Source: Fibrobacter succinogenes (GTDB taxonomy: Bacteria > Fibrobacterota > Fibrobacteria > Fibrobacterales > Fibrobacteraceae). Taken from it: a DNA stretch of 64,000 nucleotides. Both the position numbers and the translations under genes were made by a program. The DNA lies in the NCBI GenBank assembly GCA_902779055.1, contig CACZAD010000025.1, positions 1 to 64,000 on the forward strand, given 5' to 3'. Shown in pieces: positions 44,246 through 53,098 of the stretch. How positions within the stretch are numbered: the first letter of the stretch is position 1; each line of letters begins with the position of its first letter. Under the pieces are notes generated by a model, which was not told the origin of the DNA, did not search any database, and saw only the letters and a program-made list of their open reading frames with translations.

Positions 44246-44292
44246 AAATTTTCAGAAGGTTCACGAGCTTAACCGCCCGCCCCCTAAAAGGC

Positions 44293-46788
44293 TTAGTTGA
44301 ACTTAGCCGTAAAGGAATCGCCGTCCTTCGGAGTCACCAAGCGCGGATTATCCGTCACACCGTCGCTCCATCCCGTAAACACTGCACCAGCAGCCGGGAC
44401 AGCGGTCAGCAAGATCGGGTTTCCGCTAAAGAACTTGCCCTTGAAGCTCTGGCTCGGGAGATTAGCACCTTCCATAAGCACGGCACCGTTGCCGGTGGCA
44501 TTGAGGCTTACAGAAATCATTTCGCCCACGCCAAATTCATCCTGGTATTCCTGGATGACCTTGGGATCGCGCTTAGAGGCCCAATCCTTCATACAGGAAC
44601 CCGTTCTGTCGAATCCATGACCGCAAGAGTTCTCGTACCACTTCTGGTCCTGCTTGAACTTGGCGAGGTCGCGCGTCATTTCGTTATTGTCAATCGTTGC
44701 CACCATAGCGTCGACAACCTTTCCCACGTTCTTGGCGTTCGTGTAGCTATTGAAAATCAAGGCAGAACGGTTGATGAACATACGCTTGAAATCCGGGTTC
44801 ACGATAAGGCTGTTGTAGAGGTTGGCAAAGCAGCCTTCTTCCTTGCACGGCTTGTTTCCACCGCCCTTCTTGATCCAGGCGAACATATTGGATTCCTGGT
44901 TAAATTCCTTGTTGTTCACACCCCACGTCCAGTCAAAACCGTGGTCAAGGTCATAAACCATGAACTTCCACGGTTGTCCCGGAGCAGACCATGCGCGCAC
45001 GTTGTTGTTCGGCCAGTCACCGTTATGGATATAGATTTCGGCAGCCATATAGTCGGCAAGGTTACCGACATCGAGCAAGGCCTTGGCAGATTCGTAATTG
45101 GCGTTGTTTTCGCCCTTGAAGTCGCTTGTAGCCACAAAGTGGAGCATGTTCATATAGCTATCGGTCGTTCCGCTGCTGGCTTCGACTTCCTTGCCCAAGT
45201 GCTTGACAAAGTTCACCGTGTTGGCATCGATCTTGTAGTTCGTTTCGACATAGTGCTTGTTGAAGCGTTCGCGCATATCGTGGATGCCATAGTACTTACC
45301 GTTGTAGAACACCACCACCTGGCGGCTACGCTGGTAATCAACACCGCTGCCTTCGAGGAGGGCACCGCCCATGGCGTCTTCGATGTAGTCGCTCACATAG
45401 CGGTTACCGTTGTTGCGGAGGTTGAAGGACTTGTACTTGTCATTCACGCCCTTGCGGGTTTCGAACAACGGATAGTTGATGCTACCGTCTTCATAGATTT
45501 CGCGCAAGCGGATCGAGACAGACTTCTTGTCGTTCAAGCGGCTGTAGCCACCCATCAAGGAGATGCCTGCATCCTTTTCCCACGTAGAGCCATCCTTTGT
45601 CGCAGAACCTTTTTCGAAGTATTCCACGTGAATCGGGAGTTCCACATCGGCATAGAGGCCAGCGCTATCGGAACAGTTCTTCGGAGCTTCGCAGCTCGTC
45701 TTGATATAATGTTCACGGAAGAAGCTCGAATCCACGCTGATGGCAACGATCGGCATTTTCACATCTTCTTCGTCGACAAAGAACGTACGGGTCGTCACCT
45801 TGCTAGAGAGAGCGCCCTTCTTGAACGTGGCGCAACGGAAGGCCACGCTATGGTCAATCTTTTTCGGGGAGCTGAATTCCGGAGAATTTTCAGTCGGCAC
45901 AGATCCGTCCGTCGTGCAACGGAGCTTGACGCCATCAGCCAAAGCAGGCGGATTCAAGGTAAACGCTTCGCTATAGAATCCGGACTTGAGACCGCTCATG
46001 TCTGCCGGCGGAACAAGTTCGTCGTAAGCCTTGGATTCGGTGTTCGGCTTTTCCGGAGTCGGCGTTTCAAAGTACTTCCAGTAACCGCCATCCACAATGC
46101 CCCAGCTAAGGCCAGCCGTCAATTCCGGATAAGCGACCGAGTCACGGATTCCGTTAAAGTTGTCCAAAAGATAAATCGTGCCGCCGTCCTTATCGAGCTT
46201 CCAGTTCGTATGCGGACGAGTATGGAAGCTATCCTTATCGGCAACCTCAACAGCGGAGATGTCATGCTTGTCGCAGAAGACGACCAAGAAGGACTTTGCC
46301 TTGACAACGACACTGCCAAAGACCCACTTGCGCAGGTTCTTGAGGTTTTCGACAAGCGTATAGCCTTCGAGGTTTGCATCCTTGTCGCCGGAGTTATAAA
46401 TTTCAACCCAGGACGGGTCATTGCCACTTTCATCGAGGAAGTCCGTATTCAACGGAGAGATTTCCGTGATACGCAAGGCAGAATTGCCGACCCAGCGGAT
46501 GGCCGTATCCGGCGGAAGCGTCACAACGATAGTCTTATAGACGGTGTCATTGCCTTCGACAACGCGAATGACTTCGGTACTCGAAGAATAAGAAAGGTTT
46601 GAACCAGAAGATCCGCCCGGAATTGCTTGACATGACGGGGAGTTGCAACCCGACGATCCAGAATCAGCGGCTGGACCATTCGGAAAATCGTTATCATCGG
46701 CGCAGGATACCAAAAATGCTGCACCAAGAGCTGCGACTAGCGATACGGACGCTTTAAACCAGTTTTTTGAGCGAATCACGACGACCAC
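44293..46788 (-). CDS. CotH-kinase-family lipoprotein with lamin-tail domain
   Basis: A large surface lipoprotein (about 830 residues; start GTG 46788 or GTG 46779, the latter better placed behind AGGTGGT). Signal peptide ends AAFLVSC, followed by a Ser/Gly linker. A lamin-tail-like domain spans about 105-225 (LRITEISPLNTDFLDESGNDPSWVEIYNSGD). A chitobiase/HEX-like segment (SGFYSEAFTLNPPALADGVKLRCTTDGSVPT) follows. The CotH domain spans about 350-700 with KSFNLRNNGNRYVSDYIEDAMG, VVFYNGKYYGIHDMRERFNKHYV and FMVYDLDHGFDWTWG. CotH proteins are atypical kinases; the Asp-rich MVYDLDHGFDW is the metal-binding part. A C-terminal beta-repeat TGNGAVLMEGANLPSQSFKGKFFSGNPILLTAVPAAGAVFTGWSDG follows. Confidence 0.88.
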   Translation of the reverse strand: MVVVIRSKNWFKASVSLVAALGAAFLVSCADDNDFPNGPAADSGSSGCNSPSCQAIPGGSSGSNLSYSSSTEVIRVVEGNDTVYKTIVVTLPPDTAIRWVGNSALRITEISPLNTDFLDESGNDPSWVEIYNSGDKDANLEGYTLVENLKNLRKWVFGSVVVKAKSFLVVFCDKHDISAVEVADKDSFHTRPHTNWKLDKDGGTIYLLDNFNGIRDSVAYPELTAGLSWGIVDGGYWKYFETPTPEKPNTESKAYDELVPPADMSGLKSGFYSEAFTLNPPALADGVKLRCTTDGSVPTENSPEFSSPKKIDHSVAFRCATFKKGALSSKVTTRTFFVDEEDVKMPIVAISVDSSFFREHYIKTSCEAPKNCSDSAGLYADVELPIHVEYFEKGSATKDGSTWEKDAGISLMGGYSRLNDKKSVSIRLREIYEDGSINYPLFETRKGVNDKYKSFNLRNNGNRYVSDYIEDAMGGALLEGSGVDYQRSRQVVVFYNGKYYGIHDMRERFNKHYVETNYKIDANTVNFVKHLGKEVEASSGTTDSYMNMLHFVATSDFKGENNANYESAKALLDVGNLADYMAAEIYIHNGDWPNNNVRAWSAPGQPWKFMVYDLDHGFDWTWGVNNKEFNQESNMFAWIKKGGGNKPCKEEGCFANLYNSLIVNPDFKRMFINRSALIFNSYTNAKNVGKVVDAMVATIDNNEMTRDLAKFKQDQKWYENSCGHGFDRTGSCMKDWASKRDPKVIQEYQDEFGVGEMISVSLNATGNGAVLMEGANLPSQSFKGKFFSGNPILLTAVPAAGAVFTGWSDGVTDNPRLVTPKDGDSFTAKFN

Positions 46789-46908
46789 CTAAATAAAAAA
46801 GATACACCACCCAACGGCGAAAAAGCCGTAGGACACCTTATTATTCCATCCAACACCACTAAATTTAGTAGTTTTTTTAAAAAAATAACAGTAATATTCT
46901 CTTTACCC

Positions 46909-46937
46909 TTGACAAGCGGGAAAAATTAATCTATTAT
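46909..46937 (+). promoter_or_regulatory. Promoter of tRNA-Phe
   Basis: Perfect TTGACA, 17-bp spacer and TATTAT, ending 14 bp before the tRNA. Confidence 0.85.
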
Positions 46938-46951
46938 TGGGTCACCAAAAT

Positions 46952-47024
46952 GGTTCTGTAGCTCAGTTGGTAGAGCAGTGGACTGAAAATCCGCGTGTCG
47001 TTGGTTCAATTCCAATCGGAACCA
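46952..47024 (+). tRNA. tRNA-Phe (anticodon GAA)
   Basis: 73 nt: acceptor GGTTCTG/CGGAACC with one T-G pair, D-arm GCTCAGTTGGTAGAGC, anticodon loop CTGAAAA, variable CGTGTCG, T-arm TTGGTTCAATTCCAA, discriminator A. CCA not encoded. Confidence 0.96.
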
Positions 47025-47049
47025 CTGGTTCAATTCCAATCGGAACCAC
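47002..47049 (+). repeat. Tandem duplication of the tRNA-Phe 3' end
   Basis: The 24 bases covering the T-arm and acceptor 3' strand (47002-47025) are repeated exactly at 47026-47049, immediately after the gene. This is the arrangement left when an element integrates into, or excises from, a tRNA 3' end, though simple slippage would look the same. Confidence 0.9.
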
Positions 47050-47053
47050 GAAG

Positions 47054-47080
47054 AAACCTCGGTGAAAACCGAGGTTTTTT
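47054..47080 (+). terminator. Terminator of tRNA-Phe
   Basis: Perfect 10-bp stem AAACCTCGGT/ACCGAGGTTT with GAAA loop and a T run. Confidence 0.9.
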
Positions 47081-47103
47081 CTTTATATTCAGCATTTTTA
47101 CAA

Positions 47104-47213
47104 TGTCACCCCGGACTTCAATGTCATCCCGGCCTTGTGCCGGGACGGGGTCGCCTTACACATCTCGCAGAAAAAAGCAGATGCCCGCACTCCAGCGGGC
47201 ATAACAAAGGTGG
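47104..47213. repeat. Palindromic composite in reverse orientation plus one more unit
   Basis: A nested composite at 47104-47161 (outer GTGTAAGGCGACCCCG and GTCCGGGGTGACA on the minus strand, inner unit 47122-47145). Its inner 24-mer is identical to that at 32482-32505. A unit ATGCCCGC...GCGGGCAT with a decayed AACA end follows near 47182-47205. Confidence 0.85.
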
Positions 47214-47238
47214 CGGCACAATAAAAATATAGCGTGAT

Positions 47239-48432
47239 TTAAATCACGGGCGGCAAGAGCCCGCTCTTGACGAATTCCCCATCCGGCGTGTAACAGGAAT
47301 AGAATTCATCCCAATGTTCCATAAGAATATCCACGAGTTCAGGCTGGAAATGCGTCCCGCGGGACTTTCTCATTTCTTCGCGAACCTTGTCTTCGGGCCA
47401 GGCCGGCTTGTAGCAACGCGGGCTAGCAAGGGCATCCAGCACATCGGCGACAGCACAAATGCGGGCCGCCAGCGGAATCTTTTCGCCCTTGAGTCCGTCC
47501 GGATAGCCCGTACCATCCCAACGTTCGTGGTGGGCACCGGCAATATCGTAGGCCATGCAGAGCAAATCCGTCTTGGAGTCGCGAAGAAGCGTACGTCCAA
47601 TGACCGAATGCGACTTCATCTGGTTGTACTCTTCCGGAGTGAGCTTTCCGGCCTTGTTCAGAATGCTATCCGCAATGCCGACCTTTCCAAGGTCGTGGAG
47701 CGGGGCCGCATAATAAATCAAAGCCTGTTCTTCGGGAGAAAGGCAAAGATACTTGGCCAGCTTAACGGAAATTTCTGCAACACGGTGGATGTGGTCGCCC
47801 ACTTCCTGACTGCGGAATTCAGAGACTTCGCCCAGAATGCGGATAAGTTCCATGTGGGCGGACTTCAGTTCTTCGGCCTTGCGTTCCAGTTCCCGCGCAT
47901 AACGTTCCAGTTTCTCGGCACGGAGAGCCGATTCGATGGTCTTTGCCGAATAGACCGAAATGAGCTTGAGGCGTTCCAGATCCTTTTCGGAGAAGAACAC
48001 ATTTTCGCCAACCTTGTTGATGGCCTGGAACACACCCATCACGCGACCGTCACTTTCAAGAGGCATCGTCATGACAGATGTTGTATGGTAGCCGTTTTTC
48101 AAGTCGCTGCGACGGTCAAATCGTGCATCACGATAGGCATCTTCGACCAAAACCGGTTCACCCGTCTTGAGGGAATAGCCGACAAAGCCAGCCGAAAGCG
48201 GAATGCGCAATTCGCTCACGCCATGAGCGACCTTTGTCCAAAGTTCATTGCGTTCTTCATCAATGAGCCACAGGGAACAACGGTCTGCCTGGACGATTTG
48301 ACGCCCTAAGTCCGCCATAAGCACCAAGAGACTGTCCGTCTTATGCTCGGCGGCAATCTTCGGCATATACTCAAACAAGAGGGCCGCGACCTTGCTGTCC
48401 CCGAGATCCGCTGAGTTTTCTTGGTAGCTCAT
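47239..48432 (-). CDS. GAF-HD-GYP protein (probable c-di-GMP phosphodiesterase)
   Basis: A 397-residue cytoplasmic protein. GAF domain (about 25-175; ADRCSLWLIDEERNELWTKVAHG, VMTMPLESDGRVMGVFQAINKVG), a coiled-coil linker (ERYARELERKAEELKSAHMELIR), then HD-GYP. The HD-GYP part has YYAAPLHDLGKVGIADSIL (HD), KSHSVIGRTLL, AGAHHERWDGTGYPDGLKGEKIPLAARICAVADVLDAL (GYP) and GTHFQPELVDIL. All metal and signature residues are present. Hydrolysis of c-di-GMP is inferred from family; the GAF ligand is unknown. Stands alone. Confidence 0.93.
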   Translation of the reverse strand: MSYQENSADLGDSKVAALLFEYMPKIAAEHKTDSLLVLMADLGRQIVQADRCSLWLIDEERNELWTKVAHGVSELRIPLSAGFVGYSLKTGEPVLVEDAYRDARFDRRSDLKNGYHTTSVMTMPLESDGRVMGVFQAINKVGENVFFSEKDLERLKLISVYSAKTIESALRAEKLERYARELERKAEELKSAHMELIRILGEVSEFRSQEVGDHIHRVAEISVKLAKYLCLSPEEQALIYYAAPLHDLGKVGIADSILNKAGKLTPEEYNQMKSHSVIGRTLLRDSKTDLLCMAYDIAGAHHERWDGTGYPDGLKGEKIPLAARICAVADVLDALASPRCYKPAWPEDKVREEMRKSRGTHFQPELVDILMEHWDEFYSCYTPDGEFVKSGLLPPVI

Positions 48433-48477
48433 AACATGTAAAAAAATAGTTAATTTCGTACTAAATGCAAAGTATCG

Positions 48478-48507
48478 TTGACGATATCGAACTATTTTTT
48501 CTATTCT
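48478..48507 (+). promoter_or_regulatory. Promoter of tRNA-Ser
   Basis: TTGACG and TATTCT with an 18-bp spacer, ending 13 bp before the tRNA. Confidence 0.65.
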
Positions 48508-48520
48508 TTGCGCACCAATT

Positions 48521-48601
48521 GGAGGAATAGGCTAATTGGTAAGTCAGCGGTCTTGAAAACCGCCGCCGTAAGGCTTGGGGGTTCGAGTCCCTCTTCCTCC
48601 G
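48521..48601 (+). tRNA. tRNA-Ser (anticodon TGA)
   Basis: 81-nt class II tRNA: acceptor GGAGGAA/TTCCTCC, discriminator G (serine identity), D-loop GGCTAATTGGTAAGTC, anticodon loop CTTGAAA, variable arm of about 14 nt, T-arm GGGGGTTCGAGTCCCTC. CCA not encoded. Confidence 0.93.
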
Positions 48602-48602
48602 T

Positions 48603-48636
48603 AAAAAGCGTTTCCGAGTTCCGGGAACGCTTTTTT
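48603..48636 (+). terminator. Terminator of tRNA-Ser (bidirectional with comF)
   Basis: Stem AAAGCGTT(T)CC.../...GG(G)AACGCTTT then T run on the plus strand. The A run at its left would also serve the comF transcript, whose stop codon lies at its right edge. Confidence 0.85.
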
Positions 48637-49363
48637 ATTTTTTAATTCGAAGCCCATCCCAATCCGCGCGGCAGTCCGCAGCATAGTCCGCGGCAGCACT
48701 CGCCGGCTCATCGAAAAGCAGCGTACAGACCTTGAGCGGCAGCGGAAAATCATTCCCGAAAGCGGCAATACACGCCGATGTCGTCGCCCCCGTCGTAAAA
48801 ACATCGTCCACCACGATAACGCTCCCCTTTACCGGGAACTTCTGCGAGCGCACAATCTCAAACGCCCCCGCCACATTCACCTGGCGTTCCTCCTTCGAAA
48901 GCTTCGTCTGCGAAACGACAAACGTCTTTCGCCGAAGCATCCGGCAAACTTTACCGCCCATCGCAACGGCCAACGCCGACGCAAGCAAATCCGCCTGGTT
49001 GTATCCGCGCTCGCGGTACCTCGCTCGGTGCAGCGGAACCGGCACAAAATAAAGCGGCTGTGCCAGCATCGAAAGTTCCTGCGCCACCATACCATTCCTT
49101 ACCGCCGACGAATGACGCACCAAGTACGACGCGAGCCCCGGAATATTCTTGTACTTGAGCGCATGCACTAGCCGCCTCGTCAAAGGACGCATCGGGAAAA
49201 GGCAAAAAGCATCCTCGTTCGGGAACGCGGGCGAATTCGCCTCCCGCGCAAGTTCCGCCGCACAAGAAGGACATAGCCAAGGGTCCAACCGCTCCGACGA
49301 AGTCCCGCACCCCAGGCACTCCATCCCGAAAATGAAATTTGAAACCGTCCGCAAAACGTCCAT
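48635..49363 (-). CDS. ComF-family phosphoribosyltransferase-like protein
   Basis: A 242-residue protein of the ComF/GntX group, linked to DNA uptake and use in some bacteria. N-terminal zinc-ribbon (CLGCGTSSERLDPWLCPSC), then FPMRPLTRRLVHALKYKN, VPLHRARYRERGYNQADLLA and the PRPP-loop VIVVDDVFTTGATTSAC, all diagnostic. ATG 49363 follows AGGAGG at five bases. It is followed by a heptad array and rodA. Confidence 0.92.
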   Translation of the reverse strand: MDVLRTVSNFIFGMECLGCGTSSERLDPWLCPSCAAELAREANSPAFPNEDAFCLFPMRPLTRRLVHALKYKNIPGLASYLVRHSSAVRNGMVAQELSMLAQPLYFVPVPLHRARYRERGYNQADLLASALAVAMGGKVCRMLRRKTFVVSQTKLSKEERQVNVAGAFEIVRSQKFPVKGSVIVVDDVFTTGATTSACIAAFGNDFPLPLKVCTLLFDEPASAAADYAADCRADWDGLRIKK

Positions 49364-49452
49364 AAAGCCTCCTGTCAAAAAACGTGTCCTTTTATAGAAC
49401 ACGCTTTTTTCAGGCGACCGGTACAGTAAAATTTTATTTAGTCTTGCGAATT

Positions 49453-49486
49453 TGGATCCCGTCGGCTGACGCCTCCAGGATGACAG
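49453..49486. repeat. Degenerate palindromic element
   Basis: GGATCC...GGATGACA with an internal GTCGGCTGACGCC hairpin; the stem is imperfect. It directly precedes a heptad array. Confidence 0.45.
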
Positions 49487-49532
49487 TCTACTGTCTACTT
49501 CCTACTGCCTACTAACCACTAATCACTTCCTG
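49484..49532. repeat. Heptanucleotide-period repeat at the rodA stop codon
   Basis: Read on the minus strand: AGTGATT, AGTGGTT, AGTAGGC, AGTAGGA, AGTAGAC, AGTAGAC. The TGA stop of rodA lies in the first unit. Confidence 0.8.
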
Positions 49533-50773
49533 CTCCCCTGATACCGTAGGCACATCAGAAGTCCCACAAGGAACATGCACACCAGCGCAAACGAGCCCCC
49601 GTACGAAAGGAACGGAAGCGGAAGCCCAGTCACCGGCATAAGCCCGATCGTCATCGCAATATTCACCGTAATGTGGAACAGGAATATCGTCGAAGCGCCC
49701 ATCGTCATGAGCGTCACGAACGGATCGTCGTTAATCTTGCAGATCGAAGATGCGCGCCACAGGAACAGCGCATACAGCACGAGAATGGCCGCACAACCGA
49801 TAAAGCCAAACTGCTCGCCCAGCACGCTAAAGATAAAGTCCGTATGTTCTTCGGGCAAAAACGAGAGGTTCGTCTGCGAGCCATTACCAAAGCCCTTGCC
49901 GCCAATACCGCCGCTACCGATAGCCGTAAGCGACTGCAAAACCTGATACCCATCGCCCAGCGGGTCACTCATCGGATCAAGGAACGTATTCACGCGCTTC
50001 TGCTGGTGCGGCTCCAGCATATTCCAGACCATCGAGCTTGCATACCCCGCCAAAATGTTGGTCGCAATAATCGCCACCGAAAGGCCCTTCGAAAAACGCC
50101 TGCGGAACACCGACACCACGACAAGGCAAATGAGGAGCCCCCACATCACCTGCAGCACCATCGACTGCGAATGCGAGAACAGCACCGACAAGACCGGGCT
50201 CAAAATCAAGAACATGTCCGTAAACGTGAGCCCCGCAAAAAAGAACCCCACAAGCGTCACCGCGGTAAACACAAGAGCCGTACTCAAATCCGGCTGCTTC
50301 AGCACCAGCGCAAAGGGCACAATAAAAAGCCCAAGCGGAACCGCAAACGTCTTCAGTTTGTACAAACTCACCGGGTGCTTCGAAAGCCAATACGAAATCG
50401 TGATCAGGTAGGCAATCTTTGCAAATTCCGAAGGCTGGAGCTTGATCACCTTCAGGTCAATCCAGCGTCCGGCCCCCTTCACGTCGCCCGCAAAGATAAG
50501 CACGAACACAAGCAAGACAAGCGCAATCACGTAAGAGGGCACAGCAATCCGCTTAAGCCAATCGATTTTCACAAAGACTAGGCCTGTCGCAATCACAATC
50601 CCCGTCAAAAAGTAAATGATCTGCCTGAACCAATGAGAATCGTAAAAGACGATTTCTTCGCTGACCGTCGCCGAATAAACCAGGGACACGCCACACGCCA
50701 TCAGCGTGAGGGTCACACCGATAAAGAACCAGTCAAACTTGAGCGACTTGTCCAGAAAACGGCCGGAACTCAT
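49523..50773 (-). CDS. rodA: Rod-shape glycosyltransferase RodA (SEDS)
   Basis: Peptidoglycan polymerase of the elongasome, 416 residues, about ten membrane segments. Visible SEDS motifs: GAGRWIDLKVIKLQPSEFAKIAYLI, LLKQPDLSTALVFTAVTLV-like segment (QPDLSTALV, with the catalytic Asp loop), GDGYQVLQSLTAIGSGGIGGKGFGNG, LPEEHTDFIFSVLGEQFGFIG and PVTGLPLPFLSYGGS. It overlaps the upstream PBP2 gene as ATGA. Confidence 0.95.
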   Translation of the reverse strand: MSSGRFLDKSLKFDWFFIGVTLTLMACGVSLVYSATVSEEIVFYDSHWFRQIIYFLTGIVIATGLVFVKIDWLKRIAVPSYVIALVLLVFVLIFAGDVKGAGRWIDLKVIKLQPSEFAKIAYLITISYWLSKHPVSLYKLKTFAVPLGLFIVPFALVLKQPDLSTALVFTAVTLVGFFFAGLTFTDMFLILSPVLSVLFSHSQSMVLQVMWGLLICLVVVSVFRRRFSKGLSVAIIATNILAGYASSMVWNMLEPHQQKRVNTFLDPMSDPLGDGYQVLQSLTAIGSGGIGGKGFGNGSQTNLSFLPEEHTDFIFSVLGEQFGFIGCAAILVLYALFLWRASSICKINDDPFVTLMTMGASTIFLFHITVNIAMTIGLMPVTGLPLPFLSYGGSFALVCMFLVGLLMCLRYQGSRK

Positions 50774-52620
50774 TCTTCTTCGTCCTCCTTCCCGAAGTAC
50801 GCCATCAACACCTTGCGGGCAATCGGAGCCGCCACCGCGCCACCGCCACCAGCGGCTTCCATAATCACGGCAACAGCAATCTGCGGGTCATCCAGCGGAG
50901 CGACCGCAGCAAACCAGGCATGCGTCTTCTGCCCCTTCTTCCATTCGCCCGACCCCGTCTTGGCCCCCACGCGGATTCCAGGCACGGCACCCTTCTTTCC
51001 GGTTCCACCCGGATGGTTCACCACGGAATCCATCGCATTCATCAGCACACGGTGCGTCTCGGGCTTCATCGTTCCCGGACGGATAATTTCGGGAACATAC
51101 GTGCGGACCACATTCCCGTTCGCATCCCGCAGCTCCTTCATGAAGTGCGGACGGTAAACGCCCTTGTTCGTCGCCAGCGAGCCGACAAAAACCGCCTGCT
51201 GCAAGGGAGTCACCATCTGCCCCTGTCCAATGGACAGGTTCAAGATAAGGCCCCTCGCCCAACGCCAGCCCAGGCGCTTGTTACGACGGTTGAACGAAGC
51301 CGAATCCGGCAGCCACCCTGCACGTTCTCCAGGGATATCGACCCCGAGCAGGTTCTCGCCATAGCCAAAGCGGCGCGCAAACTCGTTGATGCGGGCCATG
51401 TCGATTTCAAGACCGGCCTGGTAAAAATACACGTCGCACGAAAGGCGGAGCGCATGCACGACGTTCAGGTTGCCATGCACACCCCAGCACCTCTGGTAGC
51501 GCGATCCATACTGGTAGCCGCCCGTACAGGCCTTCGGGTAATACTTGGTTTCAGAGATGATCCCGCTTTCGAGCCCGGCCCCCGACGTCACCAGCTTGAA
51601 GATGGATGCCGGCGGATAAATGCCCGAAATCGCACGGTTCGTCAGCGGGCGCATCGAATCGAGGGCCACGTGGGCCCAGCCCCTGTTGCGTTCACGGCGC
51701 TTGAGCGAAAAGATGTTCGGGTCGAGCCTCGGCGAAGAAACCATCGCGAGGATTTCGCCATTGCGGGGGTCGAGCGCCACAAGCGCGCCCTTCGCCGTAT
51801 CGGGAATCGCCGCCTCCGCCGCCTTTTGCAGCTTCAGGTCGATCGTCGACACCAGATGCAGGCCGGGAACCGGTTCAATATAGCCGTCCACATCCGAAAG
51901 CGCACGCACTTCGCGCCCCGAAGCGTTCACTTCCACAAGCTTAAGCCCGTTCACGCCACGGAATTCCCTATCGTATTCCTGCTCGAGCCCCTTTTGACCG
52001 ATGCGGTCGCCCTGCGAATACGTCGCATACTCCGGAAGCTTCAGCTGGTCTTCCGAGATTTCGCTCGTATAGCCCAGCACATGCGATGCCAGCGTTCCAT
52101 AAGGGTATTCACGGCGGGACTCAATGATCACCGAGACGCCCGGCAGCTCCGTCGAATGTTCTTCGATCACTGCCACCTGCTCCATCGTCGCATCTTCCAG
52201 AATGCGGATCGGATGCGTCTTGATCCAGCGCGTCCTCTGGAACGCCGTATCGAGCGACAAAGAATCGAACAAGTGCGCCCCCGAAGAATCGCGGATGTTC
52301 AAAAGCTTCTTGAAGATGGAATCCCTCGCCGCCTTCTTTCGCGGCAATTCAAGCGCCTGGAGCGCAATCTGGTACGAGGGTCTGTTACGCACCAGCACGT
52401 TCCCGTTACGGTCGTAAATGTAGCCACGGTCGGCAATCAACTCTATGCGGCGCAAACGGTTGTTTTCGGAACGCTGGAAGTTCTCTTCGTAATGGATGTA
52501 CTGCAACGAAAAGAGACGGAACAGGATGACCGCAAAAAGAAACACGACGCCCATGAGGAATATCAGGACATTCCAGTTCCTGTGGATCCTGGCTTCGTTC
52601 TCCGAATTATCGTTATACAT
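50770..52620 (-). CDS. mrdA: Penicillin-binding protein 2
   Basis: Class B transpeptidase of the elongasome, about 616 residues. It has a membrane anchor (VLIFLMGVVFLFAVILFRLFSLQYI), pedestal domain with NRPSYQIALQ, and transpeptidase domain with SxxK in GIYPPASIFKLVTSG, SxN-type LRLSCDVYFYQAGL (SCD) and KTGSGEWKKGQKTHAWFAA. ATG 52620 overlaps mreD by 8 bp and matches the family N-terminus better than the upstream in-frame codon at 52653. Confidence 0.95.
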   Translation of the reverse strand: MYNDNSENEARIHRNWNVLIFLMGVVFLFAVILFRLFSLQYIHYEENFQRSENNRLRRIELIADRGYIYDRNGNVLVRNRPSYQIALQALELPRKKAARDSIFKKLLNIRDSSGAHLFDSLSLDTAFQRTRWIKTHPIRILEDATMEQVAVIEEHSTELPGVSVIIESRREYPYGTLASHVLGYTSEISEDQLKLPEYATYSQGDRIGQKGLEQEYDREFRGVNGLKLVEVNASGREVRALSDVDGYIEPVPGLHLVSTIDLKLQKAAEAAIPDTAKGALVALDPRNGEILAMVSSPRLDPNIFSLKRRERNRGWAHVALDSMRPLTNRAISGIYPPASIFKLVTSGAGLESGIISETKYYPKACTGGYQYGSRYQRCWGVHGNLNVVHALRLSCDVYFYQAGLEIDMARINEFARRFGYGENLLGVDIPGERAGWLPDSASFNRRNKRLGWRWARGLILNLSIGQGQMVTPLQQAVFVGSLATNKGVYRPHFMKELRDANGNVVRTYVPEIIRPGTMKPETHRVLMNAMDSVVNHPGGTGKKGAVPGIRVGAKTGSGEWKKGQKTHAWFAAVAPLDDPQIAVAVIMEAAGGGGAVAAPIARKVLMAYFGKEDEEE

Positions 52621-53098
52621 TCGTCTTCTTCCCCGAAGAGAGGTAGAACGCAATCCCGCCGATAATCATCGTATAGGCAAATTCCGGCAACGTCCTCGTG
52701 ATAAACAGGTTCGTCACCACGTCCTTTTCGAGCCCCGTAATGAGGAAATAGAACATGTCGTTCACAAAGAACGCAAGGCCAAGCACGCCAATTTTTGCAG
52801 GCAGGTTCAGCGTCAAGAAGCGTTCTTCCAAAAGTCCGACCGCAAACCCGACAATCGTCATGGCAATCGTATTGGCACCAAGCCACTCCACCGGAGCGTA
52901 CACATCCTGCGTGAAGCCGGCCAAAAAGCCCCAGAAACAACCCGTAGCAGGTCCAAAGCGGATAGCGACGGACACAATGAAGATCACCACGAAATCAGGC
53001 CCGATGCCCAAAATCTGCAACCACTCGCTCACCGTTGTCTGTAAGACAAACACCACGACAAACAGCAAAAGCGTCATGAACCATTTGTAATTATTCAT
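52613..53098 (-). CDS. mreD: Rod-shape-determining protein MreD
   Basis: A 161-residue integral membrane protein with about five hydrophobic segments (WFMTLLLFVVVFVLQTTV, GIGPDFVVIFIVSVAIRFGPATGCFWGFLAGFTQDVY). The latter is the typical MreD pattern including GFxxGLxxD-like GFTQDV. Overlaps mreC by 8 bp. Confidence 0.88.
   Translation of the reverse strand: MNNYKWFMTLLLFVVVFVLQTTVSEWLQILGIGPDFVVIFIVSVAIRFGPATGCFWGFLAGFTQDVYAPVEWLGANTIAMTIVGFAVGLLEERFLTLNLPAKIGVLGLAFFVNDMFYFLITGLEKDVVTNLFITRTLPEFAYTMIIGGIAFYLSSGKKTNV

Noticed and set aside
47002..47049. Second tRNA-Phe gene
   Set aside because: Only the 3' quarter of the gene is repeated.
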